Origin: Amoebophrya sp. A120
Lineage: Eukaryota; Sar; Dinophyceae; Syndiniales; Amoebophryaceae
Direction: 5' to 3'
DNA length: 64,000 nucleotides
Assembly (NCBI GenBank): GCA_905178155.1
Contig: CAJINV010000034.1
Span: 62,001 to 126,000 of the forward strand
The translations under genes and the position numbers were made by a program. This document shows positions 1 through 11,600 of the stretch, in pieces. Within the stretch, counting starts at the first letter, position 1. Each line of letters opens with the position of its first letter. The notes under the pieces are model-generated. The model searched no databases. It had not been told where the DNA came from and worked only from the letters and a program-made list of their open reading frames with translations.

Positions 1-17
1 TAGTTTTGCAATGTATA
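1..17. mobile_element. Introner right end, family 1 (cut by window start)
   Basis: The first 17 bases match the right terminus of family 1 introners (TTTTGCAATG then TATA), so the window opens in the tail of an introner. The base after it begins an open reading frame. The left half lies outside the window. Confidence 0.7.
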
Positions 18-390
18 GATGGCGCCGGGAGAGGAGTACGAGCGGGACGAAAAACAAGGCACGATGAAGAGAAGAAAGAAGAAGGAACAGCTTGCGTTGA
101 CGGACGGTAGCGGCAAGGGCGGAGCAAAGAAGAGACAGCAGAGTAGAGACAGCAGGCCCGACAGTCCGAAATCGCTGGAGGATAAGAAAAGACCATTAGC
201 GATAGAAGACCAACATCGCAGGAACCCGCCCCCGGGAAGTAGCAGCTCGAGTAACGCAAACGGCCCACCAGCGCCACCGCGGGGAGCACACTCCAGGGCG
301 CGGCAAGAGCAGCAGGGTGGCCGGGAAAGGAGCGATAGACGGCGGGACAAGATCCGGCCCGATTTTTTTGAGGACGCGGAGGAGGTGTGA
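18..390 (+). CDS. Last exon of an unknown basic, disordered protein
   Basis: This is the 3' exon of a gene whose earlier exons lie outside the window. It starts directly after an introner right end and stays open for about 123 codons to a TGA at 388-390. The sequence is low complexity and strongly basic (runs of K and R, a run of five S, P-rich patches) with a short acidic end. I see no domain. The ATG at 19-21 is probably internal, because an introner sits just before it. Nuclear or nucleic-acid-binding roles would fit the composition but nothing in the sequence proves one. Confidence 0.55.
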
Positions 391-1243
391 TGGTGCTGGA
401 ACGATGTTGTTAGTATCCATTAATTTGAATTTCCTAGGCAAAGAATACCAGCAGACCGTGCTGTCATAGCTGCCAGATGGATCGGAAATTGGCAATACAA
501 GGTGAGTATTAACAAATTGATGACCGAAGAAAATAAATAGGATGAACAATATCAATATGTCAACTGCAATACCGTGAGTCAAGATGCTTTACAAAGTTGA
601 AGTTCATGAGCAAAGGTTCGTTGAGTCAGTGTTAGGCACTGAACTGTCATTGCTTTTTGCGTATACGACTGAGAAGGACGAAGCTGATCCTTTCGGCTTT
701 TTTTGAACCTGAGCCTCGAAATAGTCAATCAATACAAGAAATCTGAATTTATCTGAATAAAACTACGTGATGCCTGATGGCGTATTCAAACGCAACCTCA
801 ATACTAGATATGGTGATAAATAAACAAGGAAATTTAGCTTTGATTTTATTTAGCAACAGTTCATCGATAACTTCGGGAAAGGCAAAATCAGTCGGAGAAA
901 GGTCACAGCCTCTCACGACTGGTTCCTTTGTACTTACTCTTCTTCTTTCTTACGTTTAAAGCTACAAAAAGATTAAGATTAACTCGTTTCTGCACTGCAC
1001 CAGGCTTCCGGACACAACATGATGAAAGCCGGTTGCGGATAGAATTTTCCTTTTCCTTTCATTGTCAATCTCAATACTGTAGCACGTACAAGGACTACAG
1101 ACTCAATATTCGTATTGTATCAAATTGAAACGTGAGCTCCATTTTGATAAAATTTTACTTCTATTTCTTCTTCTTTTCCCTCGTCTTTTCACTGCTGGAA
1201 AGGATTGTCGCGAAGGTGTGTAGTACTCTGCATCTTTGTGCAG
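391..1243. other. Intergenic or untranslated, no gene supported
   Basis: AT-rich sequence after the stop at 390. A 60-codon frame from an ATG at 777 exists but has no recognisable features. Pyrimidine-rich stretches at 1150-1190 could precede splice acceptors. I see no introner here. Confidence 0.4.
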
Positions 1244-1609
1244 GCATTTTCGGTGGTATTTGGAGACGAGCATGATCTGGATCTGCATACGACAGATCAG
1301 TTGTTTGTACAGTACAGTAAAGCTACGGTGTGTTGGCTATGCGGCTTTGATAAAAGAATCATTGATGCTCAATGTTGTAGTTTATGCAATGCGAAAAAGA
1401 TTCCCAAAGAAGTCCATTCTGGACGATGTTGGACTAAAATGGTACTCCCGCATGCACCCGTGGACGGAGATTTGTTGACTGTATGTGGCATTTGTTTTTT
1501 CTTTTTCTTGAAATTGAAATTGTAGTATGCGCATGAACCCAACCAGAAGCGTAGAAGCTTTCTGTGCCTGCAGTTGGGACGAAATTCGAGTTTTGTGCAC
1601 TTCGTTTGA
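1244..1609 (+). CDS. Possible two-exon Cys-rich protein fragment
   Basis: Two open segments read in frame if a 45-nt GT-AG intron (1481-1525, GTATGT donor, TTGTAG acceptor) is removed: 1244-1480 (79 codons) and 1526-1609 (ending TGA). The first is preceded by a plausible acceptor (TTTGTGCAG). It holds a CWLCG motif followed by CCSLCNAKK, an arrangement that could bind zinc. No ATG was found for the 5' end, so an upstream exon is assumed. A second frame over the same bases is also open, so the choice rests on composition and on the clean intron phase. Confidence 0.33.
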
Positions 1610-1739
1610 GGTCGAGGCGAGAAGTTTTGAGGAGGTGCTCACTTACAGGAACTGAGTGTCTTTTTTCAGAGTGCAGATTTATTTCATTGAGAAGGACACA
1701 GCACGCGGAGCGACTTACCCTTCATGTTGGTGATATCCC

Positions 1740-2420
1740 CCAGCATTGTGAGGATAATGCGCAGCGGCTTGGTTCGCAGACCTTGGGCGGCCGCGGTGTC
1801 CCTGCCCTTGACCGACGCCATCACCCCGCAAAGCAGTGGGGGGGTCGGTGAGGGTGTGGGCGGCAGCGAAGGACGCAGCCGCTCAATGACCGACATCGCA
1901 AGCCATAAGCTATGGCTTGCGGTCGCGCGGCGTTCATCTTCTTGCGATCGCTTACGATAAGCCGACGACCGAAATGAACGCCGCGCGCCCGCCTTCATCC
2001 CGGACGGCTGGGCGGGTGTGGGCCCGCTCCGCCCGCCCGCCCCCCGGTTTACCAACCCGCCCGGCTGCAGCTGTTGCGCGCGCCCCTTGGGCAAGGAATG
2101 GGCGCGCGGCCTGGCGACAGCAGCCCGCCCCGCCCAGACAGGCAGCGCGGCAGGCGGCGAAGGCTTTCCCGGCCTTTTGTGTTTGCGTCGTTCGTTCCGC
2201 CCCACCGGGCCGGCCGGGGAAGTACGATAGGGCGAACGAAGGTCAGCGCCAGTGGGGGTGAGGGAGATTGGTAAGTAAGATGCCCCCTGGCATTGCTTCG
2301 GCCCCCGCGTCTGGTGGGCCCCTCTTGATATCCCCTGGCCCGGCAGCCCAAGGGGAGCAAGGGCACACGCAGTCGGGCGCGGGGCTCCGGTGTCTGTGTG
2401 GGCCGTGTTGCGATGTGATA
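1740..2420. other. GC-rich island
   Basis: A sharp block rich in G and C between AT-richer flanks, with many CCCGCC and GGCCGG words. It resembles in style two other blocks (16764-17985 and 51770-53170). Open frames run through it on both strands, as expected from high GC, so I call no gene. A minus-strand segment at about 1720-1830 ends at a GTAAGT and could be a real exon, but it has no supporting neighbours. Confidence 0.5.
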
Positions 2421-2965
2421 TTATAAATCTATCATTGAAGGCGCCTCCACGAGCGTGTAGGCGCATTCCGCGTACAAACTGCGTGCTTTGTTCATGATAC
2501 TTCTTTCGCAGGAAACAACACACCACAAGCGAAAAGCAAGCAACGGCGCCGAGCAGGACGAGGCCCGCCCATCGGCACCGTTGTGGAACACTGGAGGTGA
2601 GAGAAGCTCCCCGGGATGCTTCCTCTTGTGAGGAGTTCTTCGGGGCTCATGGCTTTGTTTGTGAACATCAGAGGTAGGAGAGCCGTTGCCTAGGCACATC
2701 GATCCGATATGCGAATTGATTCAGGAAGATCAGGTCCGGGAACCATTTGTATTGCGCTCATGAGATGACTCTCTGACGAGCGTGAGAGAGGCGACAAAGG
2801 AGTTTTCCGCACAGCGGCTATTGCCCTTTTTTCGGGTTGATGTTGGTACTTGTCAAGAATATGTACGTACAAGAATTCTATGTTTTGTTGCTGAAAGAGA
2901 GACTGACAGACAAAGAAAAGCTCCAGCCCAGTCCGGGGCCGCGGCCCGGTCAGGGTACAGTGTCA

Positions 2966-5900
2966 ATGGTTTTCTTCTTTTTCATGCTCCTGTCCCTGCT
3001 TGGGGATCATTCGACCGCCACGAGGGACGAAACGACGGAGCAGCTACCTCGTCTTGACGCGACCACGACCCAGAGCGGAGCTACTGAAGATGAGCATGAA
3101 AAAGCCACAAGCAGTACTGTCACCAACCCGGACGGAACATTTTCCCCAGTCGAGAACAATGAAGAAGCGCCAGCAGACCATACGGACATACCTCATAGCG
3201 ATGAAGAGGTAGACCACGGCTTCTTAGAGGTAGAGCACCAGAAGAACGAACTGCAACAATCAGGAGGGGTGTTTGGCAGTCGTAGTACCACCACCACGAA
3301 TACAACAACAGGGGAAACAGAAGCAGTACAGCAGGACACGACAAATAAAGAAGTTGAACAGCGCGGCGGGCCGGAGCATCTGCTCACAACATCCGGAGCA
3401 ACCCAATGTCCGAAATCCATCAGCCTCCAGTCCCTGGACAAGGCGAGAGAAAGCTTGGTCAAGCTGTTCCACCAGCGCATGGAGAACGTGAAAAATATGT
3501 ACGAAAAGTCCGCACAGTATCCTGTGCAAAAGTATCGTACTCGTATTGCAATCATGCATTATAGATTCTCGTCTTAAGGTAAATCAGCATTACAAATTTT
3601 ATTTCTCATGCTGAGGGAATTTGTCATGCGTTTATACGAGTACGATACTTTTGCAGTTCATACACAGGAAGAGGAGGAAGATGGAGAGGCAGAGCACGGA
3701 AATTCTGGACCACAAGACGAGAAGGAGATCCGCCGCGCCCTGCAGTTTTGCGACTGCGACCTGGACCAAGACGGGCAGTTGACGGTGCAGGGGGGAGGAG
3801 GTGGGAGGGCATCCGACCTGTGGTCTTCAACTTTTGATCATACTAGCGCCAGAAGAGCAACTTCTACATCTTCAGCTGCAGCCACTCTTTCAAGCGGGAT
3901 CATGAACAACGAAGAAGATAGTAGCATCAAAGAAGAGGAAGTAGTAGGGCAGGCACAGCCACAGCCACAGGATGTTGACCACGAAGAGTCGGAATTAATG
4001 GTGATGTCCCTGGGTGGAGCAGGCGGAGGTGGTGAGGATCATGGCCTCCATCATAAGTCACAAGCTGCTGCTTCACGACCTGGAGCTGCTGGCGGCGCTG
4101 AGGACACGTCGACCAATACTTCATCAACGACAGAAGTAGACCACGTGGGCAAAAATGATGGTGGTCAACATATTACAAGTACAGCAGATCATCTTCATGA
4201 TAATGATCACGATTCCGAATACAATAAAGCTCATTTCGCAACTGTCTCCTTTCGGCAGTTCATCACTGCACCGGAGGAGGACGAGGAGGATGAGGATCTT
4301 GACGATAGTACTACTAAGGATTCAGCGGAAATAAAGCAGCAAAAGACTGACGCCGCACTTCGAGAAGACCCTAACATGGTCCCCTCCACCCCCACTTCAA
4401 ATCCGTCGCCAATTAGCACGAAAAATGCTCTCTACAGCACTTTCGCGGCCAAATCCCTTTCCGAGTTCGACCGAGTGATGATAAAAAAGCTTGCAGACTA
4501 CATCGAATCTGGGAAGATTTCCTGTCTAAAAACCGAGGAAGACGCTCTCCACGCGGTGCACTTTCTGACGTACTTTCACGACTTTGCAGCTGACGGTGTC
4601 GAGGGACCACGACAGGATCACGTCGGAAGTACTTCTCAAAACCACAGCTGGAGGGCAAAGATTCGGGAAAAACTCGCTGCGTGGAAAGAGTACTGGTTTG
4701 GTGGATCTCGATCAACACGGGATCTTTCGTCAACAACATCTTCTTCCCCGGCGGCAGAAAGAGCGGGTAATGAGGGTCGCGACGCGAAAAATGAAAAGGA
4801 AAAGCCCGCTGTGGAAATGGAAATCCAGGAATATGTGGACCACATGCGTCAAGAGCAATCAGATGAACACGACGGTCCAGAGAGGATGAGGAAAAGGCAC
4901 GGCGCGGTCGTCGCAGATAGTACTCTACAACTTCGCGGGAGTGAAGTTCACCCTACGCCCGCCGGGGCGGGGGAACGCGAAGAACGGGCAAGCAAGTCCG
5001 AGCACTCCTTCGTTCAGACAGGGACGACGCGGGTGGAAGAAGGCACATATCAACTGCAAATGTGTCTGGATCTGGAAGAATGCGACTTGTGATGCTGCAT
5101 TTGGATTCCAGAAAAATCTGTATTGTATGAGCAGCAAAAGAAATCGAATTTTTGCTACAAGGAGAGGGCATCTGTCATGCGGAATAGGCATCAAGCAGCC
5201 CTCAACAAATCTGTGATGCTAGGGCATGCATCACTTGCATCATGGCTCACGCAAAACGTGCATGACAAGTTTCAGAATCTTCTTCCAGACCCAGACATAT
5301 TTGCAATGCATAGCACGAGTACTAGTACCTCCAAAGAACTACACCTCCAACAAGTTGTGCAAACGACGCAGAGGACCACAACTAGTACACAAGAACATCG
5401 GAAGATGAACAAGATGATGCAAGAACTACAGCGCCTATCCTGAGTAAAAACGTACCCACACCAGAGTCAGGATGGGGATTTTGCAACACAAACCTAGGAG
5501 TTTTGTGAGTCACGCATCACAAGTTGCAGTCCGTAGTGTAGTGCAGGTTCGCAAGGCCAGCTGTATCAGAAATCCATCTGCTCACTCTGTTTACAGCATT
5601 ACAAATTCCAAAACACGATTGAAAATGGTTCTCATGCGGATGCGCATTACAAGTCTTCCTGTCTTTGCAAATCTGCATTACAACTCTGGTGTGGGTACGT
5701 TTTTCCTCAGGATAGCGCCTCAGCCTGCACCGCCTCGCGTTGGAGATTGATTCTGCAGCTGCTGTGGTCGTTTTCGCCGCAATCGTCGCGACTGGGACGA
5801 TATCCTGTGCAAAAGTATCGCACTCGTATAAATGCATTACAAATTTATTTTCTCAGCATGAGAAATAAAATTTGTAATGCTGATTTGCCTTGACGAAAAA

Positions 5901-8036
5901 ATTTGTAATGCAAGACCTGCATTTATACGAGTACGATACTTTTGCAGTTCATAGACGAGTGTGATATTCCGGAAGTACATCAAAAACGCATTTTATTCAA
6001 GGAGAAAACTGTGGATATTACTAGCGTAAATTTCTTGGAGGAACAGCATCACAAATTTGCGCCGCATCACAGCGAAAATTTGCGTAGTTAGGACGACGTG
6101 AAAACACGTACGAAAAGACCCTCTGATGCATGGCAAGTATGGCCACGGGTAGAGCTGTCCTGTGGCCTCGTGTGCATCACAAAGGTACACTCTTACACAG
6201 TCTTTTTCTTGCATACATTTACCAAAATCCCCGGCTGCATTCGGAGAACCGTGTCCCGACGACTGTGGTCCTGGTGGAACCCCTATCTTGTGCAAAAGTA
6301 TCGTATTCGTATTGCAATCATGCATTACAGATTTTTCTGTTAAGTCAAATCCGCATTAGAAATTTTATTTCTCATGCCAGGGAAATTTGTAATGCATTTT
6401 TTTATACGAGTACGATACTTTTGCAATGCATAGCCCCTACCTCTGCAAAGCAAACACAGTGGACCCCCACACCAGTGCGCCAGTGGGCTGCGACGCGTTG
6501 GTGCACCGACGAAATAAGCGGTACCGCAATTTGGGGCAACGCATCGAGTACGTAGAGCATTGGCGCGAGAACAAAAGGTCGGAACGGAGGGAGATGTGGG
6601 GAAAATGCGAGAAGATTCGCGTAAACATGCACGAGGTAAGGCGGAGTCTGAAACTAGAGCTCGCGAAGAAAAACTACCAAAGGATCGAGAAACCAGGGTG
6701 GTTTACACAATGGTGGTACAACAACCGTTTTTATCAAATGCAAATATGTCTGGGTCTGGAAATTAATTTGGAAGACTTGTCATGCAGGTTTTCCATGACG
6801 CGTGAGGTCTGTCATACATGACCCAGCATGACAGATGCTGCCCGACCTCTGTCATGCCTCGTCTGCATGAGAAACTCCTTTCAGCTTGGTCAAAAGCAAA
6901 ACAACTCAACAGCTTTTGGCAAATCACGCAACACAGATTTTTGCACTATCCAGAATTAGCATGACACGTTGCATTCTTCCAGAGGACCCAGACATATTTG
7001 CAATGCATATCTTTCGACGGGAGAAGATCGACTGGAGAATGATGTACGACCCGTGCAAAAAACTCGGGGGCGAAAAGGTTGTGATGAAGAACTTGCTAGG
7101 AACTGCAAAAGTATCGTACTCGTACTAATTATTGCAGCTATGCATGACAAATCTTGTCCTTAAGGTAAAACAGCATGACAAATTCCAGCTCTCACGCTAA
7201 GGAAATTTGTAATGCATTTATACGAGTGCGATACTTTTACTTTTGCGAGTCATACCTGCTCGCGCAAGATTCTGAAGAATCGGTGATACGTCCGTGCTGC
7301 ATCCTTGTGCGATCGAGTATGTTTTTAGTTTTTATTCTTCTGCAAGATCTTTTGGTATGAAGTGTAAAGGTAAGAGTAAGCATTGAGCATGATGATGATG
7401 CCTCGTTACATGCAGAAATACTACTACCAGCGTATTAATTGGGTGCACTTGCACTTTTCCCTTCATGCTGGAAAGTTGAGCACAAAGCTGTAGGAAAATG
7501 ATTTGTCATGTGCAAGAACGGACATGATGAAAAATTATACTGGAAATTAATATACTTCGCAGGCGACTATCCAAGAAAAAAAGTGTGTAAGTGTAACTTT
7601 TTTGCAGGAACAGCATCACAGATTTGTTTTGCACGACAGAGAAAACCTGCCATGCGTAGCTAGTACGCGAAAACACGTGAGAAAATAGTATTTGATGCAT
7701 AACCACCAGGACAAGTGTAAGTGTATTGCAACATCTGCAAGACAAAGTTACACTTACACAGTTTTTTCCTTGCATAGCGACTGGGAACCCGTCTACGATC
7801 GGGACAAGGCGAAGCCGAGAAAGAAACGCCTGATCGAATACGCAAATTGCAAAAGGATCGGAGTAGTAGAAATCGCGTGACAAATTTCGTCAGCAGGAAG
7901 AGAGATGAAATTTGTAATCCGGGTATGCCTTGAGAAAGAGAATTCTAATGCGTGACTGCAATTACAGCTACGAGTACGATCTACTTTTGCAGGGCATACG
8001 GAGGCTGAGGAAGGCGACGAATATCGGGAGGAGTGA
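2966..8036 (+). CDS. Gene A: secretory or membrane protein with EF-hand-like loop, 918 aa
   Basis: Twelve exons are joined by removing ten introners, each with one TSD copy, and one GT-AG intron (7317-7562, GTATGT donor, CGCAG acceptor). Exons: 2966-3517, 3668-5047, 5318-5435, 5720-5800, 5959-5993, 6221-6283, 6438-6731, 7015-7096, 7260-7316, 7563-7567, 7782-7838, 8004-8036. They total 2757 nt. The ATG at 2966 is chosen because a signal-peptide-like stretch (MVFFFFMLLSLLG) follows. Residues 20-180 are acidic and low complexity. An EF-hand-like calcium loop (DLDQDGQLTV, about 215-226) lacks the final acidic residue. A hydrophobic alanine/valine stretch (about 685-710) looks like a membrane span and is followed by a basic, Trp-rich tail. 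I do not recognise the family; calcium binding is only suggested. Confidence 0.75.
3518..3662. mobile_element. Introner, family 1, gene A
   Basis: 145 bp, arms TGCAAAAGTATCG; TSD cacag on both sides. Removing it with one TSD copy keeps the frame. Confidence 0.92.
5048..5312. mobile_element. Introner, family 2, gene A
   Basis: 265 bp; TSD gcaca/gcacg. Frame is kept across it. Confidence 0.88.
5436..5714 (-). mobile_element. Introner, family 3, reverse orientation, gene A
   Basis: 279 bp with CCTGAGTAAAAACGT arms; perfect TSD gcgcc. Its interior is the reverse complement of the family 3 copies at 25467 and 56804, yet it separates in-frame exons in the same way. Confidence 0.92.
5801..5953. 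mobile_element. Introner, family 1, gene A
   Basis: 153 bp; perfect TSD gacga. Interior orientation is opposite to the copy at 3518. Confidence 0.92.
5994..6215. mobile_element. Introner, family 4, gene A
   Basis: 222 bp, diverged family 4 arms; perfect TSD cattt. The preceding exon is only 35 nt. Confidence 0.88.
6284..6432. mobile_element. Introner, family 1, gene A
   Basis: 149 bp; TSD acccc/gcccc. Confidence 0.88.
6732..7009. mobile_element. Introner, family 2, gene A
   Basis: 278 bp with good arms; flanks gtttt/tcttt match poorly, suggesting an older insertion. The frame still joins. Confidence 0.83.
7097..7254. mobile_element. Introner, family 1, gene A
   Basis: 158 bp; TSD cttgc/cctgc. 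An ACTTTT duplication lies near the right arm. Confidence 0.85.
7568..7776. mobile_element. Introner, family 4, gene A
   Basis: 209 bp; perfect TSD gcgac. It was inserted 5 bp after the acceptor of the GT-AG intron 7317-7562, leaving an exon that is just the TSD. Confidence 0.88.
7839..7998. mobile_element. Introner, family 1 (diverged), gene A
   Basis: 160 bp; flanks tcgaa/cggag do not match well, but removal with one flank copy restores the frame to the stop at 8034. Confidence 0.72.
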
Positions 8037-8672
8037 AACAAATAGTGGGTCATGGTTGGAGTTCATCTTGCCGGAGTAAAAAAATCGGATTCTTGCGCTT
8101 CTAGCGGTTCGCCATGAATAAAATCATGACAACTTCTACTACACAGGCCAGCGAAGGCGAACGCAGTAAAGCTAAAGTAAAGAAACATAGTCAATTCAAA
8201 TCTACATGATCACTAGCCTCTTCTTCCACCCTCTTGGCTGTGGAGGCTTTATTGATGTTATCGACTTCAAGTCTACTTCATCTCCGTTGTTTTCTACGTA
8301 TGGTTTTGATGCTGTTCTTCATCTTCCATTTGCTGCTTTATTTACATCGTCGTGACCACAGAAATTATGTCACGGCCTCACGGCCCCCTAGATCACTGAG
8401 GGGATCTGTATCATCTGCACTGGTGTTAGTTTACTTACTTCAATTAGATACCTCCAAGAGCAGGGGGCTCCATGCTGCGATAGTTGTAGATGAAAGCCAG
8501 CACGAATTTTTCTTCATCTTCATCTTCGGACTTTTGAAGGTAATTCCCGTGCTGGGTGCCCGTAAATTGGAGGCGTCGGTCGACTCAATGCGGTTGGAAA
8601 AAATCTGTACTTCTTACACTGAGGACTTTATGATTTTTTGATAATCATAATCAACCAAACGATACGTACAAA
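8037..8672. other. Spacer between genes A and B
   Basis: No supported gene. A 135-codon frame at 8234-8641 lacks an ATG start and any recognisable feature, so it is left out. The 5' leader of gene B and any promoter should lie here; I see no clear signal. Confidence 0.5.
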
Positions 8673-11600
8673 ATGAGTATGAACACTTCGTCTGCTTTTG
8701 CTTCTGGTGGTTCATCCACTTTCGCCTCCACGACAGCCGCCTCTGCCCTTGACAAACTCACCGCGACGAAGCAGAAGTTGTTGCTGACCTCACTGATGAT
8801 TTTCTGCACCCACATCGTCCACCAATATGGCATGGTCAAGAACAGCGGGTCCTTTCTCTTACCTTCTAGAGGGAGTAGGAGCAGAGCCGGGGCAGGTCTC
8901 GCAGGTGGAGGCCTGCCGGGCACCAGCTTACCGACGTCCGATAGTACCACGGCAGCAGGGGGTAAGAATCTTCAGGTAGAAGCCGCTGCAGCCGCCATTG
9001 CATCCGCCACAGCCAATGGCGTAGCTTCCGCTGTGACCACGACAGCACAGGCGAAAACGATCGTGGGGGAGATCCAGAATAACGTTGCGCCAGGGGGTGC
9101 GAGTGCAGCGACTTCTACACTGGGCGGCACTACGGCAGCCCCTGGGTCGAGCTCTGTTGCGGCGACAGCATCGACGACCCCGGTGCCTAGCGAACAGGAA
9201 CCACCAGGAGCTGCACCAGAGATGAACAAACCGAAACCGCCAACCACAGCTACAAACGGCGTATGAAATGCAAATGCATCGTACTAGTAAGTATGAAGTG
9301 CATTGCAAATTTTCTCAGCATGAGAAATGGAATTTGTAATGCCTATCTGCCTTAAGAAAAAGATTTGCAATGCATGACTGCAATTGCTACGAGTGCGATG
9401 CTTTTGCAGTTCATACGGCGACTTTTTGAACACTTTCTGGACGGGGAACAACGACAAATGCTACCGGGATTTGTATCGCAAGAAAAAACTGTTTCACTGT
9501 GAATTTGTGATGCAGAAAAAGCAACAAAGAACTATTTGTCTTGCTACACCTGCAAGACGTTGGGTGTCTGAGCGTATTTTCCCTTGGGAAACGCGCATGG
9601 CGAATTTTCTCTGTCATGTAGAACAAACTTGTGATGCAAAACATGCAAAACCAAAATCAGCACTGTGAAACACTTTTTTCGTACGATAATTTGCTGGAAT
9701 TCTGCACTGAGTGCGAACGAACCACACCGAACTCGCCGCAGCGAAAGTTGTGTTGCCAAATTAGCTATGCATTGCAAAAGTATCGCATTCGTATTTATAA
9801 ATGCATTACAAATTTTAATTTCCTCAGCGTGAGAAATGAAATTTGTGATGCGGATTCAGCTTAAGATTTTTAAGAACAAGATAAAGATTTGTAATGCATG
9901 TTGGCTGCAATTACTATGAGTACGATTCTTTTGCAGAGGATATTAGCAATCCAGACTCGTCCGACCAGGAGGACCGGTGCAACATACGGACGGCGCCGAA
10001 GTCCAAATGTAACGATCTGGCCTACAATCACCACTTGCACGGGGGCGTCCAAGCTATTGCCCGGCCGAGCATTCCGCAACGGGTTTCCGCAAACTTTCGA
10101 GGAAACAACCCGGCTGTGAACACCGCGCGGTCTAATCCGCAACTCAGCAGCCTCCGGCCGAACCGGTTGGTGCCCCCGACGCAGAGCTTCAGTCCCGCTT
10201 TTGCTTCCACGGGCGATAAGCAGCTGCACGATAGCAGTGGGAAGCGGGTGGGCGGTGCAGCGAAACCTTCTTCTAGATCCACGACCAACGTGATTCCCTC
10301 CAGCTCCACGGCACATTACGCGTACCCGCGACAGAAACAGCCGAGAGGAAAAAGATTGCTGGCGACCGAGGAGGAGGCTGGGTTTCAATTTCAATTGAAT
10401 GAAGATGAGCAAGAGCAGCAAGGGCAGCCGGACGATATAATTCGTGCCTCATCGTCAAGATCTTTTACATCGTCCCAGAAGAGTAAAAATAGACCGCCTG
10501 CTCGTCTTCATGGTCATCTCGATGGAAACGAAATCTTTGACATCAACACTCCGGGAGCGATGGAATTCCTCTACAGTGAAGCCTTCGACTACAACCCCCT
10601 GCGATTTCTTGCAGAAGATTTGGATTTCTCTTTTTCAGCAGACCGGCATGACAAGCGCAGTCTGTACAACATTGGTGATAGCAAGACAAATTCGACTTCG
10701 TCCACCTCTAGCAGATTGTTGCAAATTAACGGTGCGCAAAGTTTCGTCTACGGACGGGAGAAGTTTTACTGCTTGATTTTCCTCGGTGGCCGACAGTTTC
10801 TGAATTACAACTACGAGGAACCGATATGAATCGCAGAACAAGTATCGTACTTGTATATATAAATCGCATGACAAATTTCCTCAGCGTGGGAAATGAAATT
10901 TGTAATGCGGATTTAACTTGTACTTGAGAAAAACACTTGTAAATGAGTGCGGTTAATAAACGAGTGCTATTAATAAACGAGTGCAGATGTATATGCATGA
11001 ATGCGATTAATAAACGAATGCGATGCTTTTGCAGTTCATAGCCGAAGCCGGACAGCAATCTACCGAAGTTGAAGATCTTCGAGAATTTCTACTCGAAAGG
11101 CCAACTCAACGCCGCGAAAGTATCAATGGCGCAGTGTTATGTTGTGTGAAATTATATATTAGATTAGTGCCGCACTCGTACACGTCGTACTCATTGTATA
11201 TGCACTTTTCGTAGTACCTTATTCCGCATGACAGATTCTCATTCTAGGACGAGATTTTTTTCTGTCATGCTAGTAGTGCATGGCCGCGGTGCGGCGCTTT
11301 TAGTACTGCATAAGTGCAAGGAATTCTACTCGCTGAAAGGGGAGAACCACCTGGAACCGGATGTTCACGTGTGTCTAGACACGTTCAAATATGCATGGCA
11401 AAATATATGACTCTCGGGGTCTGGAAAAAATTTGTCTTGCTGATACAACTTGTACTTGCTGCATTTTTGCAGAATGTCTTGTACGGTGTAGCAGCTTGCG
11501 AGGCGTATTAATTCTGCCGCACGTAAATAAACACATGACAAAAAAGATGACCCATTGTTGTTCTCAGGCATCAACACATATCTGTTGTTATGATACATTT

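Noticed and set aside
1684-2526. 280-codon minus-strand frame over the GC-rich island
   Set aside because: Long frames on several strands are expected from high GC. It has no recognisable domain, although a short part near 1720-1830 ending at GTAAGT might be a real exon.
3518-3662. CRISPR array or simple satellite to explain the recurring hairpin sequences
   Set aside because: Copies are dispersed, each with its own TSD and inside exons, which fits transposons, not arrays.
8234-8641. 135-codon frame before gene B
   Set aside because: No ATG start, unusual Leu/Phe-rich composition, no motif and no introner or intron support.
11120-11320. Another introner at this gene B intron
   Set aside because: It contains a GCATGACAGA hairpin like introners but lacks matching arms and a TSD, and GT-AG borders give a phase-0 join, so it was treated as an ordinary or decayed intron.
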